Positions 26,726 through 34,509 of a stretch of DNA of 64,000 bases are shown one piece after another; position 1 is the first letter of the stretch; each line of letters begins with the position of its first letter. Source of the DNA: Chryseobacterium taklimakanense (GTDB lineage Bacteria > Bacteroidota > Bacteroidia > Flavobacteriales > Weeksellaceae). The notes beneath the pieces were generated by a model that had not been told where the DNA came from, ran no database searches, and saw only the letters and a list, made by a program, of their open reading frames with translations. A program made the position numbers and the translations under genes. The stretch covers positions 2,170,001 to 2,234,000 of the forward strand of contig NZ_LT906465.1 of NCBI RefSeq assembly GCF_900187185.1, in the 5' to 3' direction.

Positions 26726-28124
26726 TAGTCATGGTCGGAAGATTTTCTTCCGACTTTTTTGTTTTTATATGCGCAAAAAATAATTTTACAATTACCTGAT
26801 AATCAAATAATTAACTTGTTTTTGTCGTTTAAATTTTGTATATTTATACTGATAATCAAACATTTATGTCAGTATTCAATGACCACAAAGTTTCCCTTAG
26901 TCAGGTTCTGGATTTCATTCCCGAGGCGCTTTTAAGCCATCTATCAGCGACCACCAATGTTGACCACTATAGTAAAGTGCTCCATGGGAGGAAAATGTTC
27001 TATCTGCTTTTATTCTGCGTCTTTGACAACGATAGATTGAGCCAGAGGACACTTGAGGACACTTTTAACAGCAGCGGCTTTAAGGCCCTGTTTGGATTGG
27101 GGGAAGAAGAAAAAGTTCGCAGGAGTTCTATCTCCGAGAGACTTTCCAAGATCGACCCCAGTTATTTCAAAGAAATCTATGAGCAGATGTATTTGCGGCT
27201 TGCGAAATCTTATAATAAAACGGAGATAGCCAAGTACAACCTGATACGAGTTGACAGCACTATTGTTGCCGATGCCTGCTCTAAGTTAAAAGAGGGGATT
27301 GACCAGAAAAGCGGCAAGAAATTAGTGAAATTCAGTTTTTCATTTGATGGCATCTTACCTTCGGGAGTAGAGGTATTTACAGGCCAGAAATACTCTTCCG
27401 AAGAGTCCGCACTCCCGGAAGCTGTTTTAAAACAAGTAAGAAAAGAAGAGCATCACGACAATGTTTATGTCATGGACAGGGGCCTGCAATCAACACGGTC
27501 AATGAAAGAATTTGAGGAAGGGTCTGTGAAATTCATCATTCGTTCGAAAGATAACAGAAAATTTGAAGAGATTGAATCATTTCTTGACGAGAAAGAATCT
27601 CCCAAATGGGATGATTGGGAAGTGCTGAAAGACAGCAAGGTAAAGCTTTACACTGGAAGCCCCGTCCAGAACAAACGGGGCAAACTGCATTACCGGCAAG
27701 AGAAAGTAGAAACCTTATTCCGTTTGGTGGTCATCAGGAACCAAAAAACGAACAAAGAATTCTGGTTTCTGACCAACGAATTTAAACTCTCTGCCAAGGA
27801 AATTTCTGATTATTACAGAAAGCGGTGGGACATTGAAGTGTTTTTCAGGTTCCTGAAACAGGAACTCAACCTAAGTCACCTGGTTTCAATGAACAAGAAC
27901 GGGATTGAAGTGATGGTCTATATGACAATGATTGCAGCGATGCTTTTGTTGATCTACAAAAAAGCCAATAATCTGGGCTACAAAACCGCTAAAAGACGAA
28001 TAGCCATGGAGCTCCGGGATATGATAACTGCTATTCTAATCATATTTGCAGGAGGCGACCCAGGTAAAGTTTTTAAAACATAAAAAATGGTCGGAATTTC
28101 TTCCGACCATGACTAGGTATGGCC
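26717..28124. mobile_element. IS4-family insertion sequence with 9-bp target duplication
   Basis: The element spans 26726-28115 (1390 bp). Its ends are perfect 16-bp inverted repeats TAGTCATGGTCGGAAG. The 9-bp duplication GGTATGGCC flanks it at 26717-26725 and 28116-28124. Each end also contains a second inverted copy of GTCGGAA, forming hairpins (left GTCGGAAG-attt-CTTCCGAC plus T-run; right ATGGTCGGAA-tttc-TTCCGACCAT). The duplication shows a recent simple insertion into czcA. Confidence 0.95.
26866..28083 (+). CDS. IS4-family transposase
   Basis: 405 residues from the ATG at 26866 (an in-frame TTG at 26836 would add ten residues). It is a DDE transposase: the signature YYRKRWDIEVFFRFLKQEL fits the IS4-family Y-(2)-R-(3)-E-(6)-K motif, and DSTIV with MDRGL supply the acidic residues. 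It lies inside the 1390-bp element interrupting the RND pump gene, transcribed opposite to it. Confidence 0.93.
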   Translation: MSVFNDHKVSLSQVLDFIPEALLSHLSATTNVDHYSKVLHGRKMFYLLLFCVFDNDRLSQRTLEDTFNSSGFKALFGLGEEEKVRRSSISERLSKIDPSYFKEIYEQMYLRLAKSYNKTEIAKYNLIRVDSTIVADACSKLKEGIDQKSGKKLVKFSFSFDGILPSGVEVFTGQKYSSEESALPEAVLKQVRKEEHHDNVYVMDRGLQSTRSMKEFEEGSVKFIIRSKDNRKFEEIESFLDEKESPKWDDWEVLKDSKVKLYTGSPVQNKRGKLHYRQEKVETLFRLVVIRNQKTNKEFWFLTNEFKLSAKEISDYYRKRWDIEVFFRFLKQELNLSHLVSMNKNGIEVMVYMTMIAAMLLLIYKKANNLGYKTAKRRIAMELRDMITAILIIFAGGDPGKVFKT

Positions 28125-28889
28125 CGTGATTTTTACGGGAATGTTTTTAATGTCTTCCAAAGTTGTAGCTAAGCCCACACCACGGATAAAATAAGCGTTC
28201 GGTTTTTTGTCGATATACGCACCGCCCGTATTCTGATTGTTTTGTTCGAGTGCGTTAAATATATCGGGAATGCTTACGCCCATTGCTCTTAATCGGTCGG
28301 GGTTTACCGCAACCTCGTATTGTTTTAATTCCCCGCCAAAGCTGTTTACTTCGGCAATGCCCGGTGTGCCGTACAACTGACGGGCAACAATCCAATCCTG
28401 CATTGTACGCAGATCTTTGGCATTGTATTTATGCTCGCTGCCTTTTTTGGGGTGGATGATGTACTGATAGACTTCTCCAAGCCCTGTACTAACCGGAGCC
28501 AGTTCAGGCGTGCCGATACCTTTCGGGATTTTTTCTTCGGCTTCTTTCAGTTTTTCATTGACCAACTGCCTTGCAAAGTAGATGTCCACATTTTCTTTGA
28601 ACACTACCGTAACCACCGAAAGCCCGAAACGGGATATACTTCTTGTTTCTTCTAAATCGGGAATGTTGGCGATGCTCTGTTCAATCGGAAACGTAACCAA
28701 CTGTTCCACTTCCTGACCCGCCAGTGTAGGACAGGCAGTAATAATCTGTACCTGATTATTGGTAATATCCGGTACGGCATCTATCGGCAATTTGGTGGCA
28801 CTCCATACGCCCCAAATGATAAGAACCAATGTCATTATACCAATGACGATTTTGTTCTTGATGCTGAATTTAATTATACTATCTAACAT
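28113..28889 (-). pseudogene. 5' part of IS-split czcA-type RND pump
   Basis: 258 codons from the real start ATG at 28889, of which about 250 precede the insertion and the last few come from the IS end. It begins MLDSIIKFSIKNKIVIGIMT (RND N-terminal membrane segment) and continues into the porter domain (PAD-like segments). With the 3' fragment it forms one pump. The truncated product may still be made but lacks the pump core, so this efflux operon is presumably inactive unless the IS excises. The 111-residue protein gene and 120-bp gap lie upstream. Confidence 0.9.
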
Positions 28890-29009
28890 TTGAATTTATG
28901 ATTAATGTTTATACAAACTTGCATGATGCCATTTTCTAAAAATGACAGCATATAAATACGATACAGACGGTTTCATCGAAACGCTGTGAAAGAATTAAGC
29001 AGTTATTAC

Positions 29010-29345
29010 TTAAACATTAATCTTAGGCGGTTGCCATATGTTCCCGTTATATTGGGATAAGATATATATATTTCTTAAAGGGACTTTTCTTTTATCAGTG
29101 GACTGAAACTCAAGTTCATTGATTTCAGGTAGCCTAAAATCCAGTGTAACTCCATTAATTGTACCGCAACATTGGCAGCTACAAAAAGGGCTGCAAAAAT
29201 CTTTGTGTTCAGTTTTGTGGTTATGTTCCAAAACATTTACACTGTCTGATACATTATTGGTGGCACATCGGTAATAAGCATCACTGCAAGGAAGTATTGC
29301 CATTCCGAGCATATAGACACTAAATATGAATGTTAAGAATTTCAC
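29010..29345 (-). CDS. small exported Cys-rich protein preceding RND operon (DUF6660-like)
   Basis: 111 residues with a GTG start and a signal peptide (about 1-22). The middle is Cys-rich (CSPFCSCQCC, residues about 51-60), suggesting metal or disulphide binding. I recall similar short proteins upstream of RND metal-efflux operons in Flavobacteriia, but the family assignment is tentative. It is leftward and 120 bp upstream of czcA, likely the first gene of that operon. Confidence 0.6.
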   Translation of the reverse strand: MKFLTFIFSVYMLGMAILPCSDAYYRCATNNVSDSVNVLEHNHKTEHKDFCSPFCSCQCCGTINGVTLDFRLPEINELEFQSTDKRKVPLRNIYILSQYNGNIWQPPKINV

Positions 29346-29505
29346 AGTTAAATTTTAAACTTCAATACCGTTAATAACTATTAGATTAATTAGGGAATTT
29401 ACTAAATACAATTATGATGAGATTTGCTATACTGATAAACTTGTTCTGTTTGAAATATATGTCTTTGCTGATTATGTTTATTGTTCTCTACAATTCTTTC
29501 GTCTT

Positions 29506-29922
29506 CTATATCAATCCGGCTGAATTATCCATCATTATAAAACAACCGGAATATCTATCGTCAATCATAACGATTATTACCGGTTCTTGCAATTCGTCCA
29601 AACTTTCATCATAATAGAAATCGTACAATTTCATAAGAGCCAAATTGCCTATGATAATTTCGTGTCCGTCTACGAAACCTTTGATACCGTAACCAGGTAT
29701 TGCTTCAAACTTTTCGATTTTGAAATCAGACAAATTAATCCGTGGTAAAAATTTAATAATGCTGCCTGCTATTGGATGTACAGAATGAGATTGTAATGCC
29801 GCCGTGTAAGTAACCACTGTTTCTTTTTCGGGTACGGCACATTCAAATGCAATCACTTCAAACGGATGGTCGCTTCTGTAAGCCGTGTCGGTACTTCTGG
29901 TATGAATATTTCTATTTGCCAT
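29506..29922 (-). CDS. free-standing N-domain of P1B-type ATPase
   Basis: 138 residues that align with only the nucleotide-binding domain of the Zn/Cd ATPase at 19.4 kb. The HP motif (His49-Pro50), the GYGIKG segment (77-82) and GN (92-93) are retained. No membrane segment, no DKTGT and no GDGxND are present. Upstream there is an intact promoter with the GGAACCTGGTTGC dyad. It is either a domesticated regulator or ATP-binding partner, or a relic; the clean start and promoter argue against simple decay. A following IS1182-type element lies just upstream of its operator. Confidence 0.65.
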   Translation of the reverse strand: MANRNIHTRSTDTAYRSDHPFEVIAFECAVPEKETVVTYTAALQSHSVHPIAGSIIKFLPRINLSDFKIEKFEAIPGYGIKGFVDGHEIIIGNLALMKLYDFYYDESLDELQEPVIIVMIDDRYSGCFIMMDNSAGLI

Positions 29923-29945
29923 TGTAATAAGTTTTATTTACACAG

Positions 29946-29988
29946 CAAATTTATCAGTAGATTTTAGGAACCTGGTTGCAAATGTAAA
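29946..29988 (-). promoter_or_regulatory. dyad operator and -7 box of N-domain gene (site 2)
   Basis: The motif AGGAACCTGGTTGCAAAT lies at about 29966-29983. The -7 box TAAATTTG on the minus strand (29946-29953) lies 14 bp away. The IS1182-type element begins right next to the motif (29986). Confidence 0.75.
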
Positions 29989-31708
29989 GAATCCGTCTCA
30001 CAACTGAGGCGGATTTTTTTTGGTTATTATTTAGGATTTTTGTATATTTATCATTGATAATCAGATAGTTGTTTATGAATTTCAAGCATTATAACCAAAA
30101 TCAGCTGGTGCTGTTTCCTTATAGTTTTGAGGAATTGATTCCCGAAAATCACCCTGTTCGGATTGTCAATGATATTTTGGAGAGGATTAATATAGATCCG
30201 CTTCTAAAAGCCTACAGCAAAGAAGGAAATCCCAGTTATCATCCCGTGATGATGCTCAAAGTGATGGTTTTTGCGTACATGAATAATATTTATTCCTCCC
30301 GGAAGATAGAAAAAGCGCTTCGGGAAAATATCAATTTTATGTGGCTTTCCAACATGAGCATTGTGGATCACAATACCGTGAACCGCTTCCGGAGCAATAA
30401 GCTGGAAGCGGCTTTCAAGGATATTTTCTCGCAAGTAGTTTTGCTTTTGGCAGAGGAAGGCTTGGTGAGTTTGAGACAGGTTTTTGTGGATGGAACGAAA
30501 ATCGAAGCACAGGCAAACCGCTACACTTTTGTTTGGGCAAACGCCATTAAAACCAATAAAGAAAAAATGCTCCGCCAATTGGAAGATCTTTGGAAATACG
30601 CCCAAAGCGTTGCAAGAGAGGAAGACAAAGACCCTGAGCCGCCTGAGTTTAAAGAAATCAGCAAAGAAAAGATCCAGCAAACCGTAGCAAATATCAATGC
30701 CAAATTGAAAGGCAGCGACGGCAAGACCGATTCCGACAAAAAAGCTAAAGCCAAGCTGAATTACATTAAAAATAATTTTGAGAAAAACCTCGATAAATAC
30801 GAAGCTCAGGAAGCGATTTTAAAAGAAAGAAACTCTTACAGCAAGACGGATGAAGACGCCACTTTTATGAGAATGAAGGATGATCACATGCAGAACGGAC
30901 AACTTAAACCCGCCTACAATGCACAAATTTCTACCGAGAATCAAATCATCGTCAATTATACCATTCATCAGCAGACCAATGACTTCAATACCCTGGAGCA
31001 TCATCTTAAAAATTTTGAGGAACTCTATGGGGAAAAAAGATTGGCTGAATTAGAAGAACTCACTGCCGATGCAGGTTATGGGAGCGAGCAGAACTATGAA
31101 TTGCTGGAACAGAACAATATTACACCTTATGTAAAATACAACACCTTCGACAAAGAGCAGGATGCCCATTATCAGGCGAAACACAAAACATTCAGCAAAG
31201 AAAATCTGCACTACAGCCAAGAAGAAGATTATTACGTCTGTCCGATGGGTCAAAAGATGGAAAAAACACACGAAAGCACTCGGAAAACCAAGACCGGTTA
31301 CCCTCAGAAACTCTCGCATTATCAGGCTAAAAACTGTGATGGATGCCCAATCAGAGGCGTTTGTCACAGTTCCAAAGAAAATCGCAGTGTAGAGCGAAAC
31401 CATCATCTGGAGCAGTACAAAGAGAAAATCAGGGAACTCTTAAACAGCCAAGAAGGCATTAAAAAACGCAGACAACGCTCAGTTGAAGTAGAACCCGTGT
31501 TTGCACATCTGAAACATTGCAACAATTTTAAGCGGTTTACCCTGAAAGGTCTGAAAAAAGTAGAATTGGAGTTCGGATTGCACGCATTAGCACACAATTT
31601 AAGAAAGAAAGTTGCCTAAAGAAGACAACTTTTTCTTTTTCCAAAACATTGAAGATTGGAACTGCAATAAAAAATCCGCCTCAATTTTTATTGTGAGACG
31701 GATTCTTT
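29986..31708. mobile_element. IS1182-type insertion sequence
   Basis: About 1.72 kb bounded by 18-bp inverted repeats AAAGAATCCGTCTCACAA (29986-30003, and the complement at 31691-31708). Inner arms (TGAGGCGGATT / AATCCGCCTCA) form hairpins with T-runs at both ends. A direct duplication could not be fixed: TAAA occurs on both sides if the ends are placed asymmetrically. It separates the N-domain gene from the second lpd gene. Confidence 0.85.
30075..31619 (+). CDS. IS1182-type transposase
   Basis: 514 residues from the ATG at 30075 (an in-frame TTG lies at 30069). The N-terminal HPVRIVNDILE and HPVMMLKVMVFAYMNN segments and the DGTKIEAQANRY motif identify the IS1182 transposase group. A long coiled-coil (about 160-260) and the C-terminal cysteine cluster CPMGQ...CDGCPIRGVC are also visible. 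The gene is intact. Confidence 0.93.
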   Translation: MNFKHYNQNQLVLFPYSFEELIPENHPVRIVNDILERINIDPLLKAYSKEGNPSYHPVMMLKVMVFAYMNNIYSSRKIEKALRENINFMWLSNMSIVDHNTVNRFRSNKLEAAFKDIFSQVVLLLAEEGLVSLRQVFVDGTKIEAQANRYTFVWANAIKTNKEKMLRQLEDLWKYAQSVAREEDKDPEPPEFKEISKEKIQQTVANINAKLKGSDGKTDSDKKAKAKLNYIKNNFEKNLDKYEAQEAILKERNSYSKTDEDATFMRMKDDHMQNGQLKPAYNAQISTENQIIVNYTIHQQTNDFNTLEHHLKNFEELYGEKRLAELEELTADAGYGSEQNYELLEQNNITPYVKYNTFDKEQDAHYQAKHKTFSKENLHYSQEEDYYVCPMGQKMEKTHESTRKTKTGYPQKLSHYQAKNCDGCPIRGVCHSSKENRSVERNHHLEQYKEKIRELLNSQEGIKKRRQRSVEVEPVFAHLKHCNNFKRFTLKGLKKVELEFGLHALAHNLRKKVA

Positions 31709-31733
31709 TAAAAAGTTATATTTTCAAGCTTAA

Positions 31734-33137
31734 TCATATATGGATTGCAATTTTCTCGACGTCAAGACAAGCTTCACGCAGGTTTTCATAGTAAGTCGGA
31801 TGCCCGTGAGAAATGCGGGCTATATCTTCAGCAGCTGCCCTATATGCCATTGAAACCGTAGCTTCTCCAATCAAATCAGAAGCTCGCTCTCCAATTATAT
31901 GGAAACCTAAAATTTCATCTGTCTTTGCATCTGCTAACACTTTTGCCACGCCCTCAGTTTTACCACTGGTAATGGCTCTTCCAGATGCAGAAAAAGGGAA
32001 CTGACCAACTTTATATTTTATTCCTGAAGTTTTCAATTCTTCTTCGGTCTTACCAACACTGGCGACCTCTGGACTGGTGTAAACAATGCTTGGAATAGTA
32101 TTGTAATTAATATGTGGTTTTTGTCCTGCAATAATTTCAGCTACAACGATACCCTCTTCCGATGCTTTGTGTGCTAACATTGGTCCCTCTACCACATCGC
32201 CGATGGCATAAATTCCTTTTACATTTGTTTCCATATTTTTATCTGTAGAAATCTGTCCTCTCGAATTGAGTTCAATTCCTACTTTATCTAATCCTAATCC
32301 TGTAGTATAGGGTTTTCTTCCAATTGCCACTAAACAATAATCGCTTTCCAATGTGACAATATCACCATTTTTGTCTTCAGCAGTTACAGCAATACTATCA
32401 CCGGTATTGGTTGCTCCCGTTACCTTATAACCAAGTAAAAATTCAAAATCTAAATTTTTCTTTAGTGATTTTTGAAGTTCTGCCCCCATTTTTTTATCCA
32501 TATTAGCGAGAATGCTCCCTGCATACTCTATTACGGTAATTTTGCTTCCCAATCTTCCATAAACTGACCCTAATTCCATACCGATAACGCCGCCTCCAAC
32601 TACAACAAGGTGTTTGGGAATTTCCTTTAAGTTCAAAGCTTCTGTTGAACTGATAATCCGTTTTTTGTCAATATCAATTCCGGGAAGCGAGGCCGGTTTT
32701 GAGCCTGTTGCAATAATTACGTTTGCCCCGGTAATGGTTTCTTCTGCGGTTTCAGACTTTATCAAGATGGTATTCTTATTTTTAAAAGAACCTACGCCCT
32801 GGAAAACCTCTACTTTATTTTTTTTCATCAAGTAGCTTACTCCTCCGTTGATTTTGGAAACCACGTCTGCTTTTCGGGCAATCATTCTTTTTAAATCAAC
32901 CCTCGTATTGTCCACATCAATACCGTGATTTACACTGCTATACTTTATTTCATGGTATCGTTCAGAGCTATCCAGCATAGCCTTTGATGGAATACATCCA
33001 ACATTCAGACAAGTACCTCCAAGTACGGAATACTTTTCTATTATTGCGGTTTTTAATCCCAATTGTGCACAACGTATTGCTGTGACGTAACCTCCCGGTC
33101 CTGAACCAATGATAATTACATCAAATTGACTTTCCAT
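31734..33137 (-). CDS. lpd: dihydrolipoamide dehydrogenase (second copy)
   Basis: 467 residues. FAD motif IIGSGPGGYVTA, redox site GGTCLNVGC (Cys43, Cys48), NAD motif VGGGVIGMELG and C-terminal HPT (HGHPTYYENLREA) are intact, although the usual HPTLSE is changed after HPT. It is clearly different from the first copy at 16 kb. It stands alone downstream of a promoter with the metal-type dyad, and no 2-oxoacid dehydrogenase genes are nearby. A role in metal stress is inferred from the shared operator. Confidence 0.92.
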   Translation of the reverse strand: MESQFDVIIIGSGPGGYVTAIRCAQLGLKTAIIEKYSVLGGTCLNVGCIPSKAMLDSSERYHEIKYSSVNHGIDVDNTRVDLKRMIARKADVVSKINGGVSYLMKKNKVEVFQGVGSFKNKNTILIKSETAEETITGANVIIATGSKPASLPGIDIDKKRIISSTEALNLKEIPKHLVVVGGGVIGMELGSVYGRLGSKITVIEYAGSILANMDKKMGAELQKSLKKNLDFEFLLGYKVTGATNTGDSIAVTAEDKNGDIVTLESDYCLVAIGRKPYTTGLGLDKVGIELNSRGQISTDKNMETNVKGIYAIGDVVEGPMLAHKASEEGIVVAEIIAGQKPHINYNTIPSIVYTSPEVASVGKTEEELKTSGIKYKVGQFPFSASGRAITSGKTEGVAKVLADAKTDEILGFHIIGERASDLIGEATVSMAYRAAAEDIARISHGHPTYYENLREACLDVEKIAIHI

Positions 33138-33206
33138 AGGTTTTATTTTTAATTTTATATTAGTATTTCTATAATATCGAAAGTGTTAATTCGATAATTT
33201 ATTCTC

Positions 33207-33249
33207 TAAATTTATTAGTAAATTTTTGGAACATGGTTGCAAATTTAAA
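33207..33249 (-). promoter_or_regulatory. dyad operator and -7 box of second lpd gene (site 3)
   Basis: The motif TTGGAACATGGTTGCAAAT lies at about 33226-33244, with one base changed in the centre. The -7 box TAAATTTA (minus strand, 33207-33214) lies 14 bp away. Confidence 0.7.
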
Positions 33250-33275
33250 GCAACCCTATTTGGTAAGGGCTGCTT
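33249..33275 (-). terminator. possible terminator of the fur-type gene
   Basis: An imperfect stem joins AAGCAACCCT (33249-33258) with AAGGGCTGCTT (33265-33275) downstream of the fur stop. A T-rich run follows on the minus strand. Confidence 0.5.
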
Positions 33276-33301
33276 CAAAATTTAATTAAAAATGAAAATG
33301 A

Positions 33302-33727
33302 TTATTTTGTTTTAACGAACCTTGAGCAATCTTTACAAATACCTTTCATTACGAAATTCACACTGTCCAAAAGAAATTTTTCTGGGAGCTGAATTGCTGG
33401 TATTGAAATACTTTCAAGACAATACGTATTCTTACAGCGGTTACAATTGAAATGGACGTGTAGCTCGCCAACCGTACACATACAGGTGTCACTGCAAATA
33501 GAATACTTTATAGATCCTGAGCCGTCATCAATACTATGGATAAGCAAATTTTCATGGAATAGGCTCAATGTCCTGAAAATAGTAGATTTATTGACGGTTT
33601 CTAACTCGGTTTCCAAATCAGTCAGGCTGAAAGCCTTTTGTAAGCCAGACATTGTTGTAAAGATTAACAGCCTAACCGAAGTGGGTTTTATGCCCCTTTT
33701 CAATAATTTTTCTTCTAAACTTTTCAT
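33302..33727 (-). CDS. Fur-family metal repressor
   Basis: About 141 residues from the ATG at 33727; a longer frame upstream (to 33907) overlaps the operator region and was rejected. The winged-helix part includes KPTSVRLLIF and the TIFRTLSLF recognition helix. Four cysteines in two CxxC pairs (CNRC and CKDC), plus HVHF, fit the structural zinc and sensory sites of the family. Sensing of iron, zinc or peroxide cannot be told apart. Its promoter carries a copper-type direct repeat, linking it to the copper regulon. Confidence 0.85.
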   Translation of the reverse strand: MKSLEEKLLKRGIKPTSVRLLIFTTMSGLQKAFSLTDLETELETVNKSTIFRTLSLFHENLLIHSIDDGSGSIKYSICSDTCMCTVGELHVHFNCNRCKNTYCLESISIPAIQLPEKFLLDSVNFVMKGICKDCSRFVKTK

Positions 33728-33768
33728 TTTACTTCTATCAGTATTTGTTACTGAATTTAAGTCTATTG

Positions 33769-33834
33769 TAAAATTAGAAATGTTCTTTTGTATAAGTATT
33801 GTAATTTCCTTTGATAGATTTGTGATATTTACTG
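33769..33834 (-). promoter_or_regulatory. copper-type direct-repeat operator of the fur-type gene (site f)
   Basis: Half-sites TTGTAA (33799) and TTGTGA (33820) are 21 bp apart and followed by TATTTACTG. A -7-like box TAATTTTA (minus strand, 33769-33776) lies 23 bp away. It also overlaps the end of the DUF2652 gene. Confidence 0.72.
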
Positions 33835-33842
33835 TTTGTACT

Positions 33843-34409
33843 TTATAGGTAATGTATGTAACCAATTTCAGGCAAATATTTACAGTCTTCACAATTGTCG
33901 TATTCAACAGTTGATTGTTCAGGCTCTTTGAAATTTGCTTTCAAAAATGCGTCAGAAAACAAAGCGTAAGGAGGATATTCAGCAATATGATTTTTTAGCA
34001 TTTTATGTGCTTCCACAACAGGTGCACCATAAAGCTTTTCAAAAGTGCCAATTTGATATTTAGCAAAATTGCCGTAGTGGACGATTGTCTTCAGAGAAAG
34101 CGGGATTTCAATTGCTAATTGTTTAGATAAGCGTTGTAGCTCTTTTTGAAAATCTTTGTATGTGTGTTCTATTTGTACCAAAGTTTCCTCAAATGTGGGT
34201 AGGTTTTTGTACTTATAAAACAGTATGGCATCACCCTCTATTTCCGAAATTTCCATACAAAGAATATTGCTGTCCATTATTGTTTTAAGTAAACTTTCTG
34301 TTATGTATTTGCCAACAAACATATTTGATTTGATAACGAAATCTGTAAAGCCCGATATGTCAGGTATCATTAACAAACCCTTTTCTTCACTGGAGTAAAG
34401 TTCTTTCAT
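33843..34409 (-). CDS. DUF2652 protein
   Basis: 188 residues matching the DUF2652 family: the N-terminal IPDISGFTDFV and the central EIEGDAILFYK resemble class III adenylate-cyclase-like folds, but a catalytic metal pair is not obvious. The substrate is unknown. It lies between the fur-type gene and the RND operon, all leftward; its start ATG follows a terminator-like hairpin. Confidence 0.75.
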   Translation of the reverse strand: MKELYSSEEKGLLMIPDISGFTDFVIKSNMFVGKYITESLLKTIMDSNILCMEISEIEGDAILFYKYKNLPTFEETLVQIEHTYKDFQKELQRLSKQLAIEIPLSLKTIVHYGNFAKYQIGTFEKLYGAPVVEAHKMLKNHIAEYPPYALFSDAFLKANFKEPEQSTVEYDNCEDCKYLPEIGYIHYL

Positions 34410-34438
34410 TATTACATCTTAATATTAATTAAAAAAGC

Positions 34439-34459
34439 AGGGGCTTTTTTAATGCCCCT
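34439..34459 (-). terminator. terminator of the RND-TolC operon
   Basis: The stem AGGGGC (34439-34444) with GCCCCT (34454-34459) is followed on the minus strand by TGCTTTTTT. It separates the TolC-type gene from the DUF2652 gene. Confidence 0.65.
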
Positions 34460-34509
34460 ACATTTTGAGTATTATCAATTCCCATAGCATTAACTAATTT
34501 AAAAAAAAG

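Noticed and set aside
30204-30680. Leftward 158-residue open frame inside the IS1182-type transposase
   Set aside because: Shadow of the intact transposase frame.
29985-31712. TAAA as target duplication of the IS1182-type element
   Set aside because: It works only if the element's ends are placed asymmetrically by 3 bp, so the duplication remains unproven.
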